From Mangifera indica (lineage: Eukaryota > Streptophyta > Magnoliopsida > Sapindales > Anacardiaceae), in the NCBI RefSeq assembly GCF_011075055.1, contig NC_058138.1, positions 22,108,928-22,172,927 of the forward strand: a DNA stretch of 64,000 nt, given 5' to 3'. The stretch's first letter is position 1. Each line of letters starts with the position of its first letter. Below the pieces are notes generated by a model. It was given only the letters and a program-made list of their open reading frames with translations. It was not told where the DNA came from and did not search any database. Of this stretch, positions 40,289-59,440 are shown one piece after another. The translations under genes and the position numbers were made by a program.

Positions 40289-40858
40289 AGAATAATGGAG
40301 AAGATCACTTTCAGAGACTAAAGAAATGTAAAATAAATGAAAAGGGCGTGGAGCTGAATGCTATTGGTTACTTTAACAAATGGAAGTACGGAAAGAGAAT
40401 GGAGTTAGTAAATATAAAAACTTTTATTATTACATCTGTATATTCAACCGTGGATTAATGAGTAGTCATTCCCACTTCAAGCTAAGCGACAACTGATGAA
40501 AACTTGGACGAGGTTCTTTCATTGGTTAGCGCTTGCTTGCTTGCATTGCATGGCTCAAGGCTGAAGGTTGAAGTCATGGCTCATGATGGCTCATGACTTC
40601 AACAATCTAGAACACAATGCTGCAGCATATATAACTTATATAAGAACCACCATATTATTTTCTCTTTCCCAATCCAACGTCAGTCTGACAATCACTGGAT
40701 TAGGTGAAGTCAAACTATGAATACATATCAAAGAAAAGCTTGGACACATTTATTTCCTGGATGCAAATCTTCTCTAAGTTGGTTTTACAACATTGAAAAT
40801 TCTTTGTTTAATTTTTCATAAGCCTGAGTTTTTATTACTCTGTTTTCCCCACTAACAG
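40289..40858. repeat. Duplicated Pur-alpha upstream region
   Basis: Matches 22491-23130 with a deletion near 40650. No independent gene. Confidence 0.7.
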
Positions 40859-41355
40859 ATTCTAAGAGGAAGCTGCTTGATTAAAAACAAAAAAAAATGT
40901 TTTGACATCATCGAAGAAATAGCTCAAGGATTGGTTTACCTCCAGAGGTACTCAAGGCTAACAATAATCCATAGAGATTTGAAATCTAGCAATTTATTGC
41001 TAGACAAAAAACAAGAATACCAAGATTTCTGATTTTGATATGGCAAAGATTTTCACCATAACGGAATCTGCCGCATATACAAATAGAATCACTGGAACAC
41101 AGTGAATATGTCCTAAAGTTAAAATATCTCCCTATTGTAAGATGTAGATTTTGCAGCACCTCAATTATTTACTTGTTACATAGTAACTGGTTGTATTTGG
41201 TGAATGAAATCCAGAGGTTATATAGCTCCTAAATATACTAGAGATGACATCTTCTCTATGAAATCTGATGTCTTCAGTTTCGGAGTTTTAGCATTGGAGA
41301 TCATAAGTGGTTGGAAGAGTAACGGTATTTCTCACAGGATAGTTTATATTGAAGT
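40859..41355 (+). pseudogene. Plus-strand kinase relic facing copy D
   Basis: Near-twin of 23131-23630: [20 protein letters not shown], then [18 protein letters not shown] and frameshifts, then exon 6 with stops ([16 protein letters not shown]). In-frame breaks show it is dead. Confidence 0.8.
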
Positions 41356-41545
41356 CCCTTGACTAGAATTACACTGAAACAATAGCAAGAAAGGAAGAAG
41401 AAAAGAGAGTTCCCTTATTTGTGCAATTCACCTTATACAAAGAAAAAGGTCCAATTTAAACTAATGGGGAGAAATCATATAAGGCCACAGAATAGGAACA
41501 ATATCTCCTAAATTCATGCGACTGTGAGATGTTTCCAAGTGTCCT

Positions 41546-44410
41546 CTATCGTGGATCCATCACTGATAAAGTTAAGTTATTAATTGTATCCTCTGCCTTG
41601 TTTATGCCACTCGCATTGTCCCCAACAACCCTTCTTTCAATGCAAAATGCTGGCTGTTTCGGCACTGGTAATTTTACACCTTCACTTGTTATTGTTAACA
41701 TAGAAACAACTACTGACATGCTAGGTCTGTCTATTGGATTGTGTTCAACACAAAGCAGAGCCAAGTTAATGCATCTCAGGACCTGCTCTTCACAACATGA
41801 ATCATGTAGTGTTGAATTCATTAGTTCCATGGCTGAACCTTCCTGCCACAACTGCCATGCCTGTGTCAAAACCATTAACTATTAAACATTGAGATGAACA
41901 TATATGCTGGTTTTAACACATGATAATTATAAAGAACAGCAGAGCTAGATTATGAACTTACATATCCAACAAGGTTGAGAGGGCTGCCATCACAAAAGAT
42001 AGTGTTGTTGCACCTCCTACCACTTATGATCTCTAAAACCAACACTCCGAAACTGAATACATCAGATTTCTCAGAGAAGATGCCCCCTAATAACGTATTC
42101 AGGAGCCATATAACCACTGGATTTCATTTATAAACTATCAATTATTATGGTTAAAAAACAATAATAAAGTTCATTTGAGTAGAGACTCACCGTGTACCCA
42201 CAACTCTATTCGTAGTTGCTTCAGATTCAGTTGTGGCAAACACTTCTGCCATACCAAAGTCGGATATCTTGGGGTTCATATTTTTGTCAAGCAATATATT
42301 GCTGGCTTTCAGGTCTCTTGAATTATTTTGAGTCTTGAATACTTGTGTAGATAAAGTAGTCCATGAGTTATTTCTTTAGTGATGTTAAAACATTTTTTCC
42401 AATCAAACAACCTTCTTTCATTAGCATCTGTTAAAAAAGAAAAAGAAACAATTGAGAAATGTGTAGCATAGTAGTCAAGCAGAATTTTAATTGAAGAACT
42501 ATGCATATATACCAAAAATGTAAGTGTCCAAACTTTTATTTGGCATATATTCATAGACCAAAATTTTCTCTTGCCCCTGAATGCAGAAACTAAAGAGCCG
42601 CACCAGATTGTTATGTTGTAATGTAGCTATTATTATAAGCTCTTTCTTGAACTCCACTAGTCCTTGTTTTGATCTTCCTGATAATCTCTTTATTGTTACT
42701 TCTTGTCCGTCAGACAACAAACCCTGAACAATAATAAATAGTCATTGCTTAATATGCTATACATAAACTTTTGGCGAAAGCAATAATTTTGTTGGGTCTC
42801 GTAACACCCCAAGCAAATTTCACCTCAACATTGTATGAGAATGTTACAGTTATTTTCCGAATATACCTTGTAAACTGGTCCATAACTACCCTCTCCGAGT
42901 TTACTTTTAGACGAGAAGTTATTTGTAGCTAACATAATGGATGACACTCTAAATACTTTCAAGTTGAAGCCTTTCTTTCCATCAATTTCAAGCTCCTTTG
43001 CTTCACTCATTAAATCAAATAGAAACTTTGCTGTTTGGAAATTAACGAGACAAAGTTGGATCAGCTGACATTCAGTAAAATATATAATCATAATATCTGC
43101 TTTTCATTACCTTCTAGACGAAATTTTCTCCATCTAATACAGAAAAAAATAGCCAAGACGAGTATAACGATCAAGCCAACCACTATAGCAAGTGAAGTCC
43201 CCGTCCATTTCAATATCTTCGGAACTGCAGCACTCAATAGTGAAATCATTTACTAATAATGTCTTCATCCATTTTTTTGACCATTTTTATTTTATTTTTT
43301 TGTAATTGTCACTATACTAGTGTGTCATATCAATTAAAAACGAATATAGTTTCAATCGGCCATTTTCGAAAGGGTGGTTTGAACTTTGAACGAACATGTG
43401 AGATCAAACTTGTTGAATTTTTTTACCCGACCTATATTTATCATGTCTATATATATATATAGTAAGTTACATAAATTATAATTTTGATTTTTTTTCAAAC
43501 ACAATTGTTTTTCCAAGGGCTTTTAAGTCTATCTACTATAATTTAGTATTCGAAGGTCAATTGTCAAACCTGTCCGCTTTTTCTTTTTCTGAGGAATTGA
43601 AGGAAGAGAAGAGAGATCAGGAGCTCCAGCTTCTCCATTGATTTTAAAACTCCACCCTGAAATATAATGAGAACTAGAAAGCCTACCTGTTGCAGCAGTG
43701 AAGCCAATATACATGAACTCATGAAAGATGGGTGAAAGATTTACTTTATAAGACAATAAGGGCAATCTTGGTCTGGGATAGTTTGGACAGATGGTGACAT
43801 TTAGTAAATTTTCAGATGCATCGTAGTCGATCCATGCCAAGATTGGCTTTCCAGTCTTGAGACTCAAGTTTTGTATGGTTGAACTGTTATCCAAGTATGC
43901 TGCAGTTGAAGATTTATTCGAAATCAAGCTGTTGATGTCGATGCCAACATGGTTGCCGTCGATATCTCCAAACTCAAAATCTTGAACTGTATCAAACTCA
44001 ACGGCAACTAAATGATTTCTGAAGTTTCCATCATTGGTTGAATTAAGGAGTCCTAGATACTGACTTGGTAAACCACTGAGTTCAATAGATGGTGATATGG
44101 TGAAGGCGAGGCCACCAAAATCTGGAAGGTGAGAGACGATACCTGGAACAAATGTGGATGAGAAATTAAAGACTTGTTGATTTGTGGAGTTCTTGAACTG
44201 GATCGGCGAGCGATAGAAGGCTTGACCTTCTGTAAGACCGGAATTTTTTGTTAGGTGAAGAATGCCATTTTTCTCGATTATTGCAGCTTGACGTAAGGTT
44301 ATGTTGGTGCTAAAATCTTTGAATCCTGGAAAAAAGAGTTCATTGAGTTGGGATGATACTAGAGTGGAGAAACACAAGAGAACAGAGAAAAATATGGGAA
44401 AATTGCTCAT
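41546..44410 (-). pseudogene. Copy D: lectin receptor-like kinase broken by two single-base indels
   Basis: Exons are 44410-43570, 43224-43111, 43030-42867, 42723-42513, 42427-42191, 42116-41962 and 41860-41546. Lectin, transmembrane and N-lobe exons are open (LGEGSYGPVYK, VTIKRLS). In exon 5 one base is missing at about 42318, where ATTCATAGAGAC encodes IHRD in the sisters. The frame shifts exactly at the catalytic HRD motif and stops at once. Exon 6 is 155 bases instead of 154, with an extra base near 42090 in the AIGG region. Exon 7 is intact. At most a secreted or membrane lectin with half a kinase could be made. It is otherwise very close to copy A, as is the DNA around it, so the damage is recent. 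Confidence 0.88.
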
Positions 44411-44473
44411 GGAAGGTACAAAAACGGAGAGAAATTGCAAAGTAATGGAGTAGGAAGAAACCATTACAGATTC

Positions 44474-44481
44474 TTATAAAG
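44474..44481 (-). promoter_or_regulatory. TATA box of copy D
   Basis: TTATAAAG, 64 bases upstream of the MSNF start, as in copy C. Confidence 0.5.
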
Positions 44482-44628
44482 CAGAAGTAAGTTTCCAAGC
44501 AGGGACACATGAGAAGACGACAACCAGGTAAAAAGAGAATGACGATAGAAAAAAGGTATAAGAAAATGAATGGCGATGCCGGCTGTTGAAATATTTTGGC
44601 CTATACCAGGCATTTAAATGTTTTTTAG

Positions 44629-44808
44629 GCCAAAGATCTTATTCTCATCCAAAGATTGCTGATTATTCAAGTTCTCACTTTTAACTTTTAAAATTTGATT
44701 TACTTTAACAAAACCTTAATTTTTTAAAATTTTATTCTTTTTTTCCCACTTGATTTGAAAAAGTTAACAATTTTCTCTCTTAAATCAGGTTTTGAAAAAT
44801 CCTAATCT
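44629..44808. mobile_element. Partial Mutator-like element between copies D and E
   Basis: Starts GGCCAAAGATCTTATTCTCA and matches the left part of the element at 36930. It ends abruptly at the first codons of the copy E kinase exon 5, marking a deletion junction. Confidence 0.55.
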
Positions 44809-47128
44809 TTCATTAGCATTTGGTAAAAAGAAAAAGGAACGGCTTGAGAAATGTATAACATAGTAATCAAGCAAAAGTTTAGTAGAAGAAATATGCATAT
44901 ATACCTAAAATATAAATGTCAAAACTTTTATTTAACATATATTTATAACCTTTGAATGCAGAAACCTAATAACTGCACCACGGTATGTTATAATTTAACT
45001 ACTATTATAAACTCTTTTTTGAACTCCACTAATCCTTATTTCAATCTTCTAGATAGTCTTTTTATTGTTATTTCTTAACTATCAGGTAACAAATCTTCAA
45101 CAATAATAAATAGTTATTACTTAGTATGTTAGACATAAACTTTTGGCAAAACTAACAATTTTGTCAATTTTCGTAATACCTCAAGCAAATTCCACGTTAA
45201 TAAAGTTTAAGGAATGCAATTCGACCAGAATATTACGGTTCTTTTCCAAATATACTTTATAAACAAGTCCAAAACTACCCTCACCAAGTTTACTTTGAGA
45301 TGAAAAGTTATTTGTAGCTAACTTAATGGATGATATTCTGTGTACTTTCAAGTTGAAGCCTTTCTTTCCACCGATCTCTAGCTCCTTTGTTTCACCCATT
45401 AAGTCAAATAGAAACTTTGCTATTTGGAAATTAACGAGACAATGGTTGATCAGTCTGACATTCAATAAAATATACAACTATTGCAATAAAACTATGCATA
45501 TATATTTTTTTATACATAAATGAGTATATACATAATACATTATTATTTGATACAGTACTGTAACATTCTGATCCAATGGTCCGATCCACTATCAAAATAT
45601 TATTTATTTTAAACACTTAGTTCATTATAGTTTTGATTTTAAGTTTTGTAGTCCATTAGACACATAGTTCATCATAATTTTAATTTTGGGTTTTACAACT
45701 CAAAACCCAAAATATATCTTGACAATTTAAAGAGCTTTTGGGTTTTATAAACCAAAACTCAAAACACATCTTAACATTTATTTAAGTGATGTGAGATGCA
45801 CACACACAAAAATCAGAATCAACTATTTAATCTCGTCTTAACATTTTCTTAAATGATATGAGATGTGCATACACAAACTCAACATCCCTCCATAAAAAGG
45901 TAACCTAACATATCTCTTGTTTTTTATTAATATGAGATTTGCTTAAAGGTTTATGTGTGTGTGTATATATATACACACACTTTTCATTCCATATATACGT
46001 TACCTTCTAGTCGAAATCTTCTCCATCTAACGAATAAAAATATAGCCCAGATGAGTATAATGATTAATCCAGCCCTATAGCAACTGAAGTCCCCATCCAT
46101 TTCAATGTCTCAGGACCTGCAGCACCCAATAGTGAAATTATATTTACTAATAATGTCTTCATCCAATTCTTTGACTATTGATATTTTTTTTAATTATCAC
46201 TATTCTAGGGCGTCTTATCATGTATAAGTTTCAACGGGCAATTTTCAACCGCGTAAAAGAATAGTTTGATTGATAAAATGTCAGGGTTATTCAAAAAAGA
46301 CGATATGGATTGAAAATCTAATAATCACATATAAGATTAAACTTGTTGAATATTTTTACACAAACTTGACAAAACTCAATTGTTTATCCAAGGCCTTTCA
46401 ACTCTATCTACTATAATTTAGTATACAAAGGCCAATTGTCAAATCTGTCTGCTTTTTCTTCTTCTGAGGAATCGAAGGAAGAGAAGAGAGATCAAGAGCT
46501 CCAGCTTCTCCATTGATTTTAAGACTCCACCCTAAAATATAATAAGAACTAGAAAGTTGACCTGTTGCAGAGAAACCAATATACATGAACTCATGAAAGA
46601 TGGGTGAAAGATTTACGTTAAAAGACAATAAGGGCAATCTTGGTCTGGGATAGTTTGGAGAGATGGTGACATTTAGTAAATTTTCAGTTGCATAGTAATC
46701 GATCCATGCCAAGATTGGTGTGCCACTCGTGAGACTCAAATTTTGTAAGGTTGAAGTGTTATCGAAGTAAGTTGCAGTTGAAGATTTATTCGAAACCAAG
46801 CTGTTGATGTCGATGCCAACATGGTTGTCGTCGATATCTCCGAAGTCATCACTTTGAAATTTATCAAACTCAACTGCAAATAAATGATTTGCGAAGTTTC
46901 CCATATTAGTTATATTAAAGAGTCCTAGATACCGACTTTGTAAACCACTGAGTTCATTAGATGGCGATATGGTGAAGGCGAGGCCATTGCCACCAAGTTC
47001 TTGAAACCGAGGGACGATACCTAGAACAAACGAGGAAAAGAAAGAAAAGACTTATCCATTTGTGGAGTTCTTGAACTGGATGGGCGAACTATAAAACGCT
47101 TGACCTTGTTTATAATTGTTTGTGTAGT
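44809..47128 (-). pseudogene. Copy E: decayed lectin receptor-like kinase
   Basis: Only five exons can be traced. The lectin exon (about 47128-46455) lacks roughly its first 70 codons and has a stop in the NSTNGQV region (CAA to TAA near 47053). The transmembrane exon (about 46120-46010) has a 1-2 base gap. Exon 3 (about 45419-45255) is open (KLGEGSFGLVYK). Exon 4 (about 45090-44905) has several stops, mostly CAA to TAA. Exon 5 is cut after ANERL. Exons 6-7 are absent. Lectin words VEFDKFQSDD and NHVGIDINSLV remain. A frame of 166 codons (46404-46904) survives by chance. Confidence 0.87.
45480..46005. other. Intron 2 of copy E, expanded by AT-rich insertion
   Basis: The sister introns are about 80 bases; here about 590. 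It contains repeated AATGATATGAGATG(T/C)(G/A)CA words (about 45787 and 45853) and a small palindrome GTGTGTGTATATATATACACACAC near 45957-45980. It may be an old insertion; the type is unclear. Confidence 0.45.
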
Positions 47129-47292
47129 CAAAGCGATTCATATGCAGAGTCCATAAAAGCGGCATGGAATTTAATTGAGTCCTGTGATGATTTATAGACC
47201 ATAGTCAGCCTCAGAATTTTCTGGGATAAGAATGTTGTCTAACGACCAGGAAAAAAGAGAATGACGAGAGAAAAGAGGTATAATGATATCAA

Positions 47293-47352
47293 TGGAGATG
47301 TGGGGTATCGATCCCGGTACCTCTAGCGCTCTACCATCTGAGCCACATCCCC
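47293..47352 (-). pseudogene. tRNA-Ala pseudogene with anticodon arm deleted
   Basis: Acceptor, D and T arms match the tRNA at 32591, including the same T-stem C:C mismatch, but 13 bases covering the anticodon loop and one side of its stem are missing. Cannot decode. Confidence 0.9.
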
Positions 47353-47431
47353 TGTTGTCTTAAACGATTATTTTTTTATTAATATTTGTTACCTGATCTC
47401 AGATTACTGCTCAACTGTTGTGAAAACTTTT

Positions 47432-47690
47432 AAACCATTTTTTGGCTGCTGAGTTTGATACAATTAATGGATTTGCTGAAGACAGACTCGGATTCGACAT
47501 CAACAGCTGAACCTGCTTCCTACTGCATTAGAACATGCTCGGAGAATAGATGACTGTCTCGGATTCGGCAACCATGTTGGCATCGACATCAACAGCTTCA
47601 ACGCCTATGCCTCTGAACCTGCATCAGCAGTTCTAACTGTTGAATCTGGAGACTGGAAAACTGATCCAAGCTCGGATTTGGCTGGGCTAA
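47432..47690 (+). pseudogene. Plus-strand lectin relic beside copy E
   Basis: Reads AAEFDTINGFAEDRLGF, then a scrambled stretch with a second partial copy, FGNHVGIDINSFNAYASEPA, and AVLTVESGDWKTDPSSD. This is the longest plus-strand lectin fragment, disrupted by a local duplication around GATTCG. Confidence 0.78.
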
Positions 47691-47959
47691 AATTTCCGGC
47701 CCAGAAAGCCCAAACAACATTCTTTCAATAAAAGCCCAATTACTGTTTGTTGGCTCTTGTTGTATTTGTATTATAAATAAGAGGTTAAAGTTGTATCAAT
47801 TATGATTGAGACTCGGTATGTAGATGTAAATAAATAGAACTATGCGGTCTTTAATATTATGTGATTTAATATTACTTTATTTTAATTATAATTATTTAAT
47901 TATACGGTGATATATTGTTTATACATTTAAATTATGTATAAAAAAATATGAATGCATAC

Positions 47960-48284
47960 ACAGTCCCACAGCTGTACCAATTATCAAACCAACAGCACCC
48001 CAGAAACTCTTCTCCTTCACTCCTTGTGTCTCCTGAGGTTTCTGTTGCATGACAACTTCAGCATCATTGAAATCTTTAAAATCACGAGAAGCAACCGAGA
48101 GAGAAACAGTATAGTTATTATTAGCTGCGCATTTTTTTCTGGGAACAAAATGGGTAGCCTTGGAGTTTCTGGTGAACAATGTAGGATTATTGAGAGGCGG
48201 TGCTGTGTGAGAAAGGGGGTGTCTTTGAAGGCGGTACTTAAGGCGAAGTGAGCAAAATCTTGCTGGCGAAACAGAGATAAGCAT
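47960..48284 (-). pseudogene. Truncated duplicate of the plastid permease 5' end
   Basis: Matches codons 1 to about 108 of the permease at 14751-14430: MLISVSPARFCSLRLK, then KPQETQGVKEKSFWGAVGLI and IGTAVG, with small indels, then breaks off inside the first transmembrane helix. It keeps the whole transit-peptide region but no transport core. Homology continues upstream through the promoter to about 48830. Confidence 0.9.
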
Positions 48285-48830
48285 TCTGGTTGAGTAGAGT
48301 AACTTGGAACCAAACTCCCTGACAATCTGTTTAGATTCAGGCAGTTGACAAGTATGATTGTGGAAGTGCTTTTTTAATTTAATGGTCAAACTCAAAGCCG
48401 CCACCCGGTTGAGGCTGGAGGTTCTTTCTAAGGTTTTATTGTCAATTTGTGAGTTAATTGCATTTTCCCTGGGCTTCGGCCCGATATGCAAATTAGGAAA
48501 GCCCACTTCGGAATATTGAATAGAATACCTAATTTTGAGTATTTAAATGATTATTAATGGAACAAATTTGACTCATTTTATTTATATTTTTTACAGAAAA
48601 CTATTTAAAAATAGTGAATATTTAAAAAATTAAAAATAAAATTTTGATCCCTTCAATTCAACTTTGTAATCTCCCAAACATATTGTGCAAATGTGTTCTT
48701 CAATCTTTTATATTTGTGGTTAATTTTTGTTCAATTTCTCGTTACTCTCTAACTAATTTTGATTGCCTAGATTTTTTGAACCAAATATTTGGCCTAATAA
48801 TTTTTATTCAATTCTTTAATTAAAAAAAGA
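48285..48830. repeat. Duplicated permease promoter region
   Basis: Matches about 14755-15290, including TTTATATTTGTGGTTAATTT then TTGTTCAATTTC near 48708. Same orientation relative to the gene fragment. Confidence 0.85.
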
Positions 48831-48868
48831 AAAATAAATTTTACAATTAATAATAATCTATTAGGAGG

Positions 48869-49382
48869 TGTGAGAGACTTAAATAAAAAGAAAACAACTA
48901 ACATATAATAAAATTAAGTAAAGTGAGTGGTATATAAATATGTGGATTGACTCTTAACACAATCAAATTAGTTTTATGTAATATAGATTTCGATATTCAC
49001 ATTTATAGGTTCAATATATATTTTGATATGATATCAAAGCACAAGTTAAACGATGGATTTAATAACTTAAAATGTTTCTAGATGTCTAATTGCTTAAAGT
49101 GTTTATGAATGTCTAACAGCCTAAAGTATTCCTAGATACAAGTGATAACGTACCTAGCCAAAAAACCAGCTAAGCGGAACAACGGGTCTAATCACTTATG
49201 GTGGTTATACTTGAGTGGAGGTGTTAGAGACTCAAATAAAAATAAAAAGAGTCTCATATCTAATAAAATTAAGTAAAATAAGTGGTATATAAATATATAA
49301 ATTGAATCTTAACATAATTTAATTGGTTTTGTGTAATATAGATTTTGATTTTTCTATTTATAGATTTAATATATATTCCGAA
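48869..49382 (+). mobile_element. TRIM-like miniature LTR retrotransposon
   Basis: Two direct repeats of about 160 bp, 48869-49027 (TGTGAGAGACTTAAATAAAA) and 49222-49382 (TGTTAGAGACTCAAATAAAA), flank about 195 bp. TGATATCAAAGC at 49029-49040 resembles the initiator-Met tRNA primer site TGGTATCAGAGC. A purine run (GAGTGGAGG) abuts the second repeat like a polypurine tract. No coding capacity. The orientation follows the primer site. Confidence 0.78.
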
Positions 49383-49885
49383 AAGAGGAATATATTAATT
49401 AATTATGCTTAATGGAGACTATTGCCATCAACCCTCAAAATAGTTTTTCTTTTTTGCCAATATATCTGAATTTTTGTCCTATCAATCAATAGCACAAATT
49501 AGACACAATTGTGGGTTGTATTAGACCAAATTTGGTGTGTTTTTTGGTGTTCACGGGCTACATCATGTTATAGCCAGTTAAAGAATAAACCTTACAAGTT
49601 ATGTCGGCTCGTGATATGATAAGGTTTAAAGTACAATCAAAAGTCTCTTAAACTATGTTTTTGTAGATTTGATATGATAAGGTTTGAAGTACAATCAAAA
49701 GTCTCTTAAACTATGTTTTCTATGGGTTTGAGTGGGTAGTTTATATGGAAGTCCCTTGACTAGAAGTACACTGTAAAAATAGCATGAAAGGAAGGAAAAA
49801 AGAGTGCTCCATTATTATTGCAATTCACCTTATTCAAGGAAAAAGGTCCAATCTGAACTAATGGGGAGATGTTTCTCAGCGTCCT
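49383..49885. other. Spacer before copy F 3' end
   Basis: It contains a local duplication (GATATGATAAGGTTTGAAGTACAATC-type words near 49614 and 49671) and a last scrap of the plus-strand kinase relic (GTAGTTTATATGGAAGTCCC near 49736). No gene is seen. Confidence 0.5.
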
Positions 49886-57151
<7,266 letters not shown>

Positions 57152-57213
57152 GGAAGATACAAAAACGGAGAGACACTGGAAAGTTTGAGTTGGAAGAAAC
57201 CATTACAGATTCT

Positions 57214-57221
57214 TATAAAGC
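57214..57221 (-). promoter_or_regulatory. TATA box of copy F
   Basis: TTATAAAG, 63 bases upstream of the MSNF start, matching copies B, C and D. Confidence 0.55.
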
Positions 57222-57482
57222 AGAAGAAAGTTTCCAAGCAGGGACATATGTAGTCAAAGCGATTCATGTGCAGTCCATAAAGGCGGCACTGGAATATAAT
57301 TGAATCCTGTGATGACAGATGACTTTGGGTTATGTATAGACCAAACTCAGCCTCGTAAAATTATGGAATAAGAATATTACCGCCGTTAACAGCCCGCCAT
57401 TTGGTGAGACCCATTCAAAGACCAGGAAAAAGAGAATGGAAAGAAGAGGATGACGGGAGAAGAAAGGTCTAAACAAAAAGAA

Positions 57483-57555
57483 AGGAGATACGGCGCATCG
57501 ATTCCGGTAGGTATAGCATGCTAAGCGAGCGCTCCATCCCCTGTGCTACATCCCC
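57483..57555 (-). pseudogene. tRNA-Ala pseudogene, full length but mutated
   Basis: Same 73-base span and AGC anticodon stem-loop as 32591, but the D arm, T stem and acceptor stem carry several changes (for example 3' end ATACGGCG for ATGCGGGG, and a changed D loop). Not expected to fold. Confidence 0.85.
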
Positions 57556-57625
57556 TTCTTGGATATGCCGTCAAATTTATATGATTTTAGATAGCATCGT
57601 TTGACAACTGTTGTGAAAACTTTCA

Positions 57626-57815
57626 AATCATTTGTTTGCTGAGTTTGATACAGTTAATGGATTTGCTGAAGAAAGGCTCGGATTCAGCAACCATGTTGGC
57701 ATCGACATTAACATCTTCAACTCCTATGCCTCTGAACCTGCTTCCTACTGCATCAGCAGTCCAAAGAGTTGAACCTTGAGAATGGAAAATCAATCCAAGC
57801 TCACGTCACAAACTT
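57626..57815 (+). pseudogene. Plus-strand lectin relic beside copy F
   Basis: Reads NHLFAEFDTVNGFAEERLG then [20 protein letters not shown], then frameshifts. Confidence 0.78.
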
Positions 57816-59240
57816 AGAATTGGATTCGGCTGAGCTAAAATTTCCGGCCCAGCAAGCCGAAAAACATTCTTTCAATAAAAGCCCAATTAACTGTTCGTTG
57901 GGTCTTGTTGCGTGTGTATTATAAGGTTAAAGTTATTATCAATTATAATTGAGGCTCGGTATACAAATGGTAAAAATGTCTATAATTCAAAACCTGCTTT
58001 TATTAATATCAAATATATATTACTGAACAATCCCAAAATCAGTGTTCAAAACAAGCCAAATTCAAGTTGATAACCCCTGCTTGAATTTTTCATCCACCTT
58101 TTTTATCTTCTTTTATGACTTTATGTTTGTTTTGATAATTTTTCTTATTCTTCAACAAATTTTCTTTTTTATTATTCTTTTTCACTATCTTCTTCGATTA
58201 TACTTCTTCTCCTTTACTTGTATTTACTGACAACTTTTTTTACGACTTCATCTTTTAGTTCAAAGAAGAAGAAAGAAGATTGAATCAAACTAAAATTTAT
58301 AAATTTGAAACAAACTCAAATTTGTTTTTATTTAGGCTGAGTTTGAATTCACCTCTTGAAGGAGATGAATTTCTATTTCATTCAGTAGACGATTTGATGT
58401 TCAAGGTTTTATGTAACAAGTGAAAATTGTCATTTACAAATATTCTGATTTTAAATTTTTCACATCCAAAAAACTTGTCAATCGAAGAGTTATCAAAAGG
58501 TTTTGACTGCTCCACCCTTCCTAATTAATTAGTAGTGACAAATGCCTTCAATAGGTACTCAATGTCGTTGGAAATTTATATAGCCAACCGGCTAGTCACT
58601 CAAGGTTAATATTTGAAATTTATATAGCCACGACTAGTTACTCAAAGTTAATATTTATCATTTTCTTCGGAGATTCCGTTCATGCATAGGATCATGCTTG
58701 AACAAGAAGGAAAATATTACACAAATATTGGAATATATATAAATCTGAAATATCATGACCCAATTCAACAATTTTTATTAACCAATTAAACATATACAAT
58801 AAGCACATACATAAAATGCGACAGTGCAACAATACATATAAACAATAAATATCAAAGAAGAAGAAAGAAGACTGAATAAAAGAAAACCTAGCAGCTGCAC
58901 TTTTTATTTGCTTCAACTTAATTAATATTTAACTCACAACAAGAATATTTTATTTTCAGGCTGATCTGATAGAAGACGCAAGAAGTGAAGAGCTAGCTAT
59001 ATATAAGTATATTATATCTTAATCTTATCATAATGTGATATCACATGTATCCATATATAGCAAGTTCTAGGTCATTACAGAAGGCAGAAGAAGAAACTAG
59101 TGCGGTGGAGCACGTGATGCATTGTTAAAAGTGAATTTTGTTCATGGACTTTTGTTATTGTGGACAAAATATACGCAGCCACATGTTGTTTAACATCTAT
59201 ACACAAGTGTATACGCATAAGTTGCCATAAAAAAGGGAAA
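57816..59240. repeat. Terminal array spacer
   Basis: Contains the same ordered blocks as 27076-28110 and 37961-39290, plus a local duplication (TTTATATAGCCA..ACTAGT..CTCAA at 58576 and 58620). The array-type similarity ends at about 59240 with GTTGCCATAAAAA, the same word at which spacer C-D joins the Pur-alpha copy. No gene is seen. Confidence 0.72.
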
Positions 59241-59440
59241 ACTTTATACAATCCTAGCTATATCTTCTGCAACAAATATATATATGAAACCCATCAAATC
59301 TTAACACTAATCACCGAGGAAAAAGTTTAATAATCAATCATGGATGTCTCATTAATTACCATGATATTGAGAGCAAGCAGTTAGCTAGCAGTCCGATGAT
59401 TGAGAGTGTATATCGCCCTAGAAAGCTTGTAACTTTTGTA

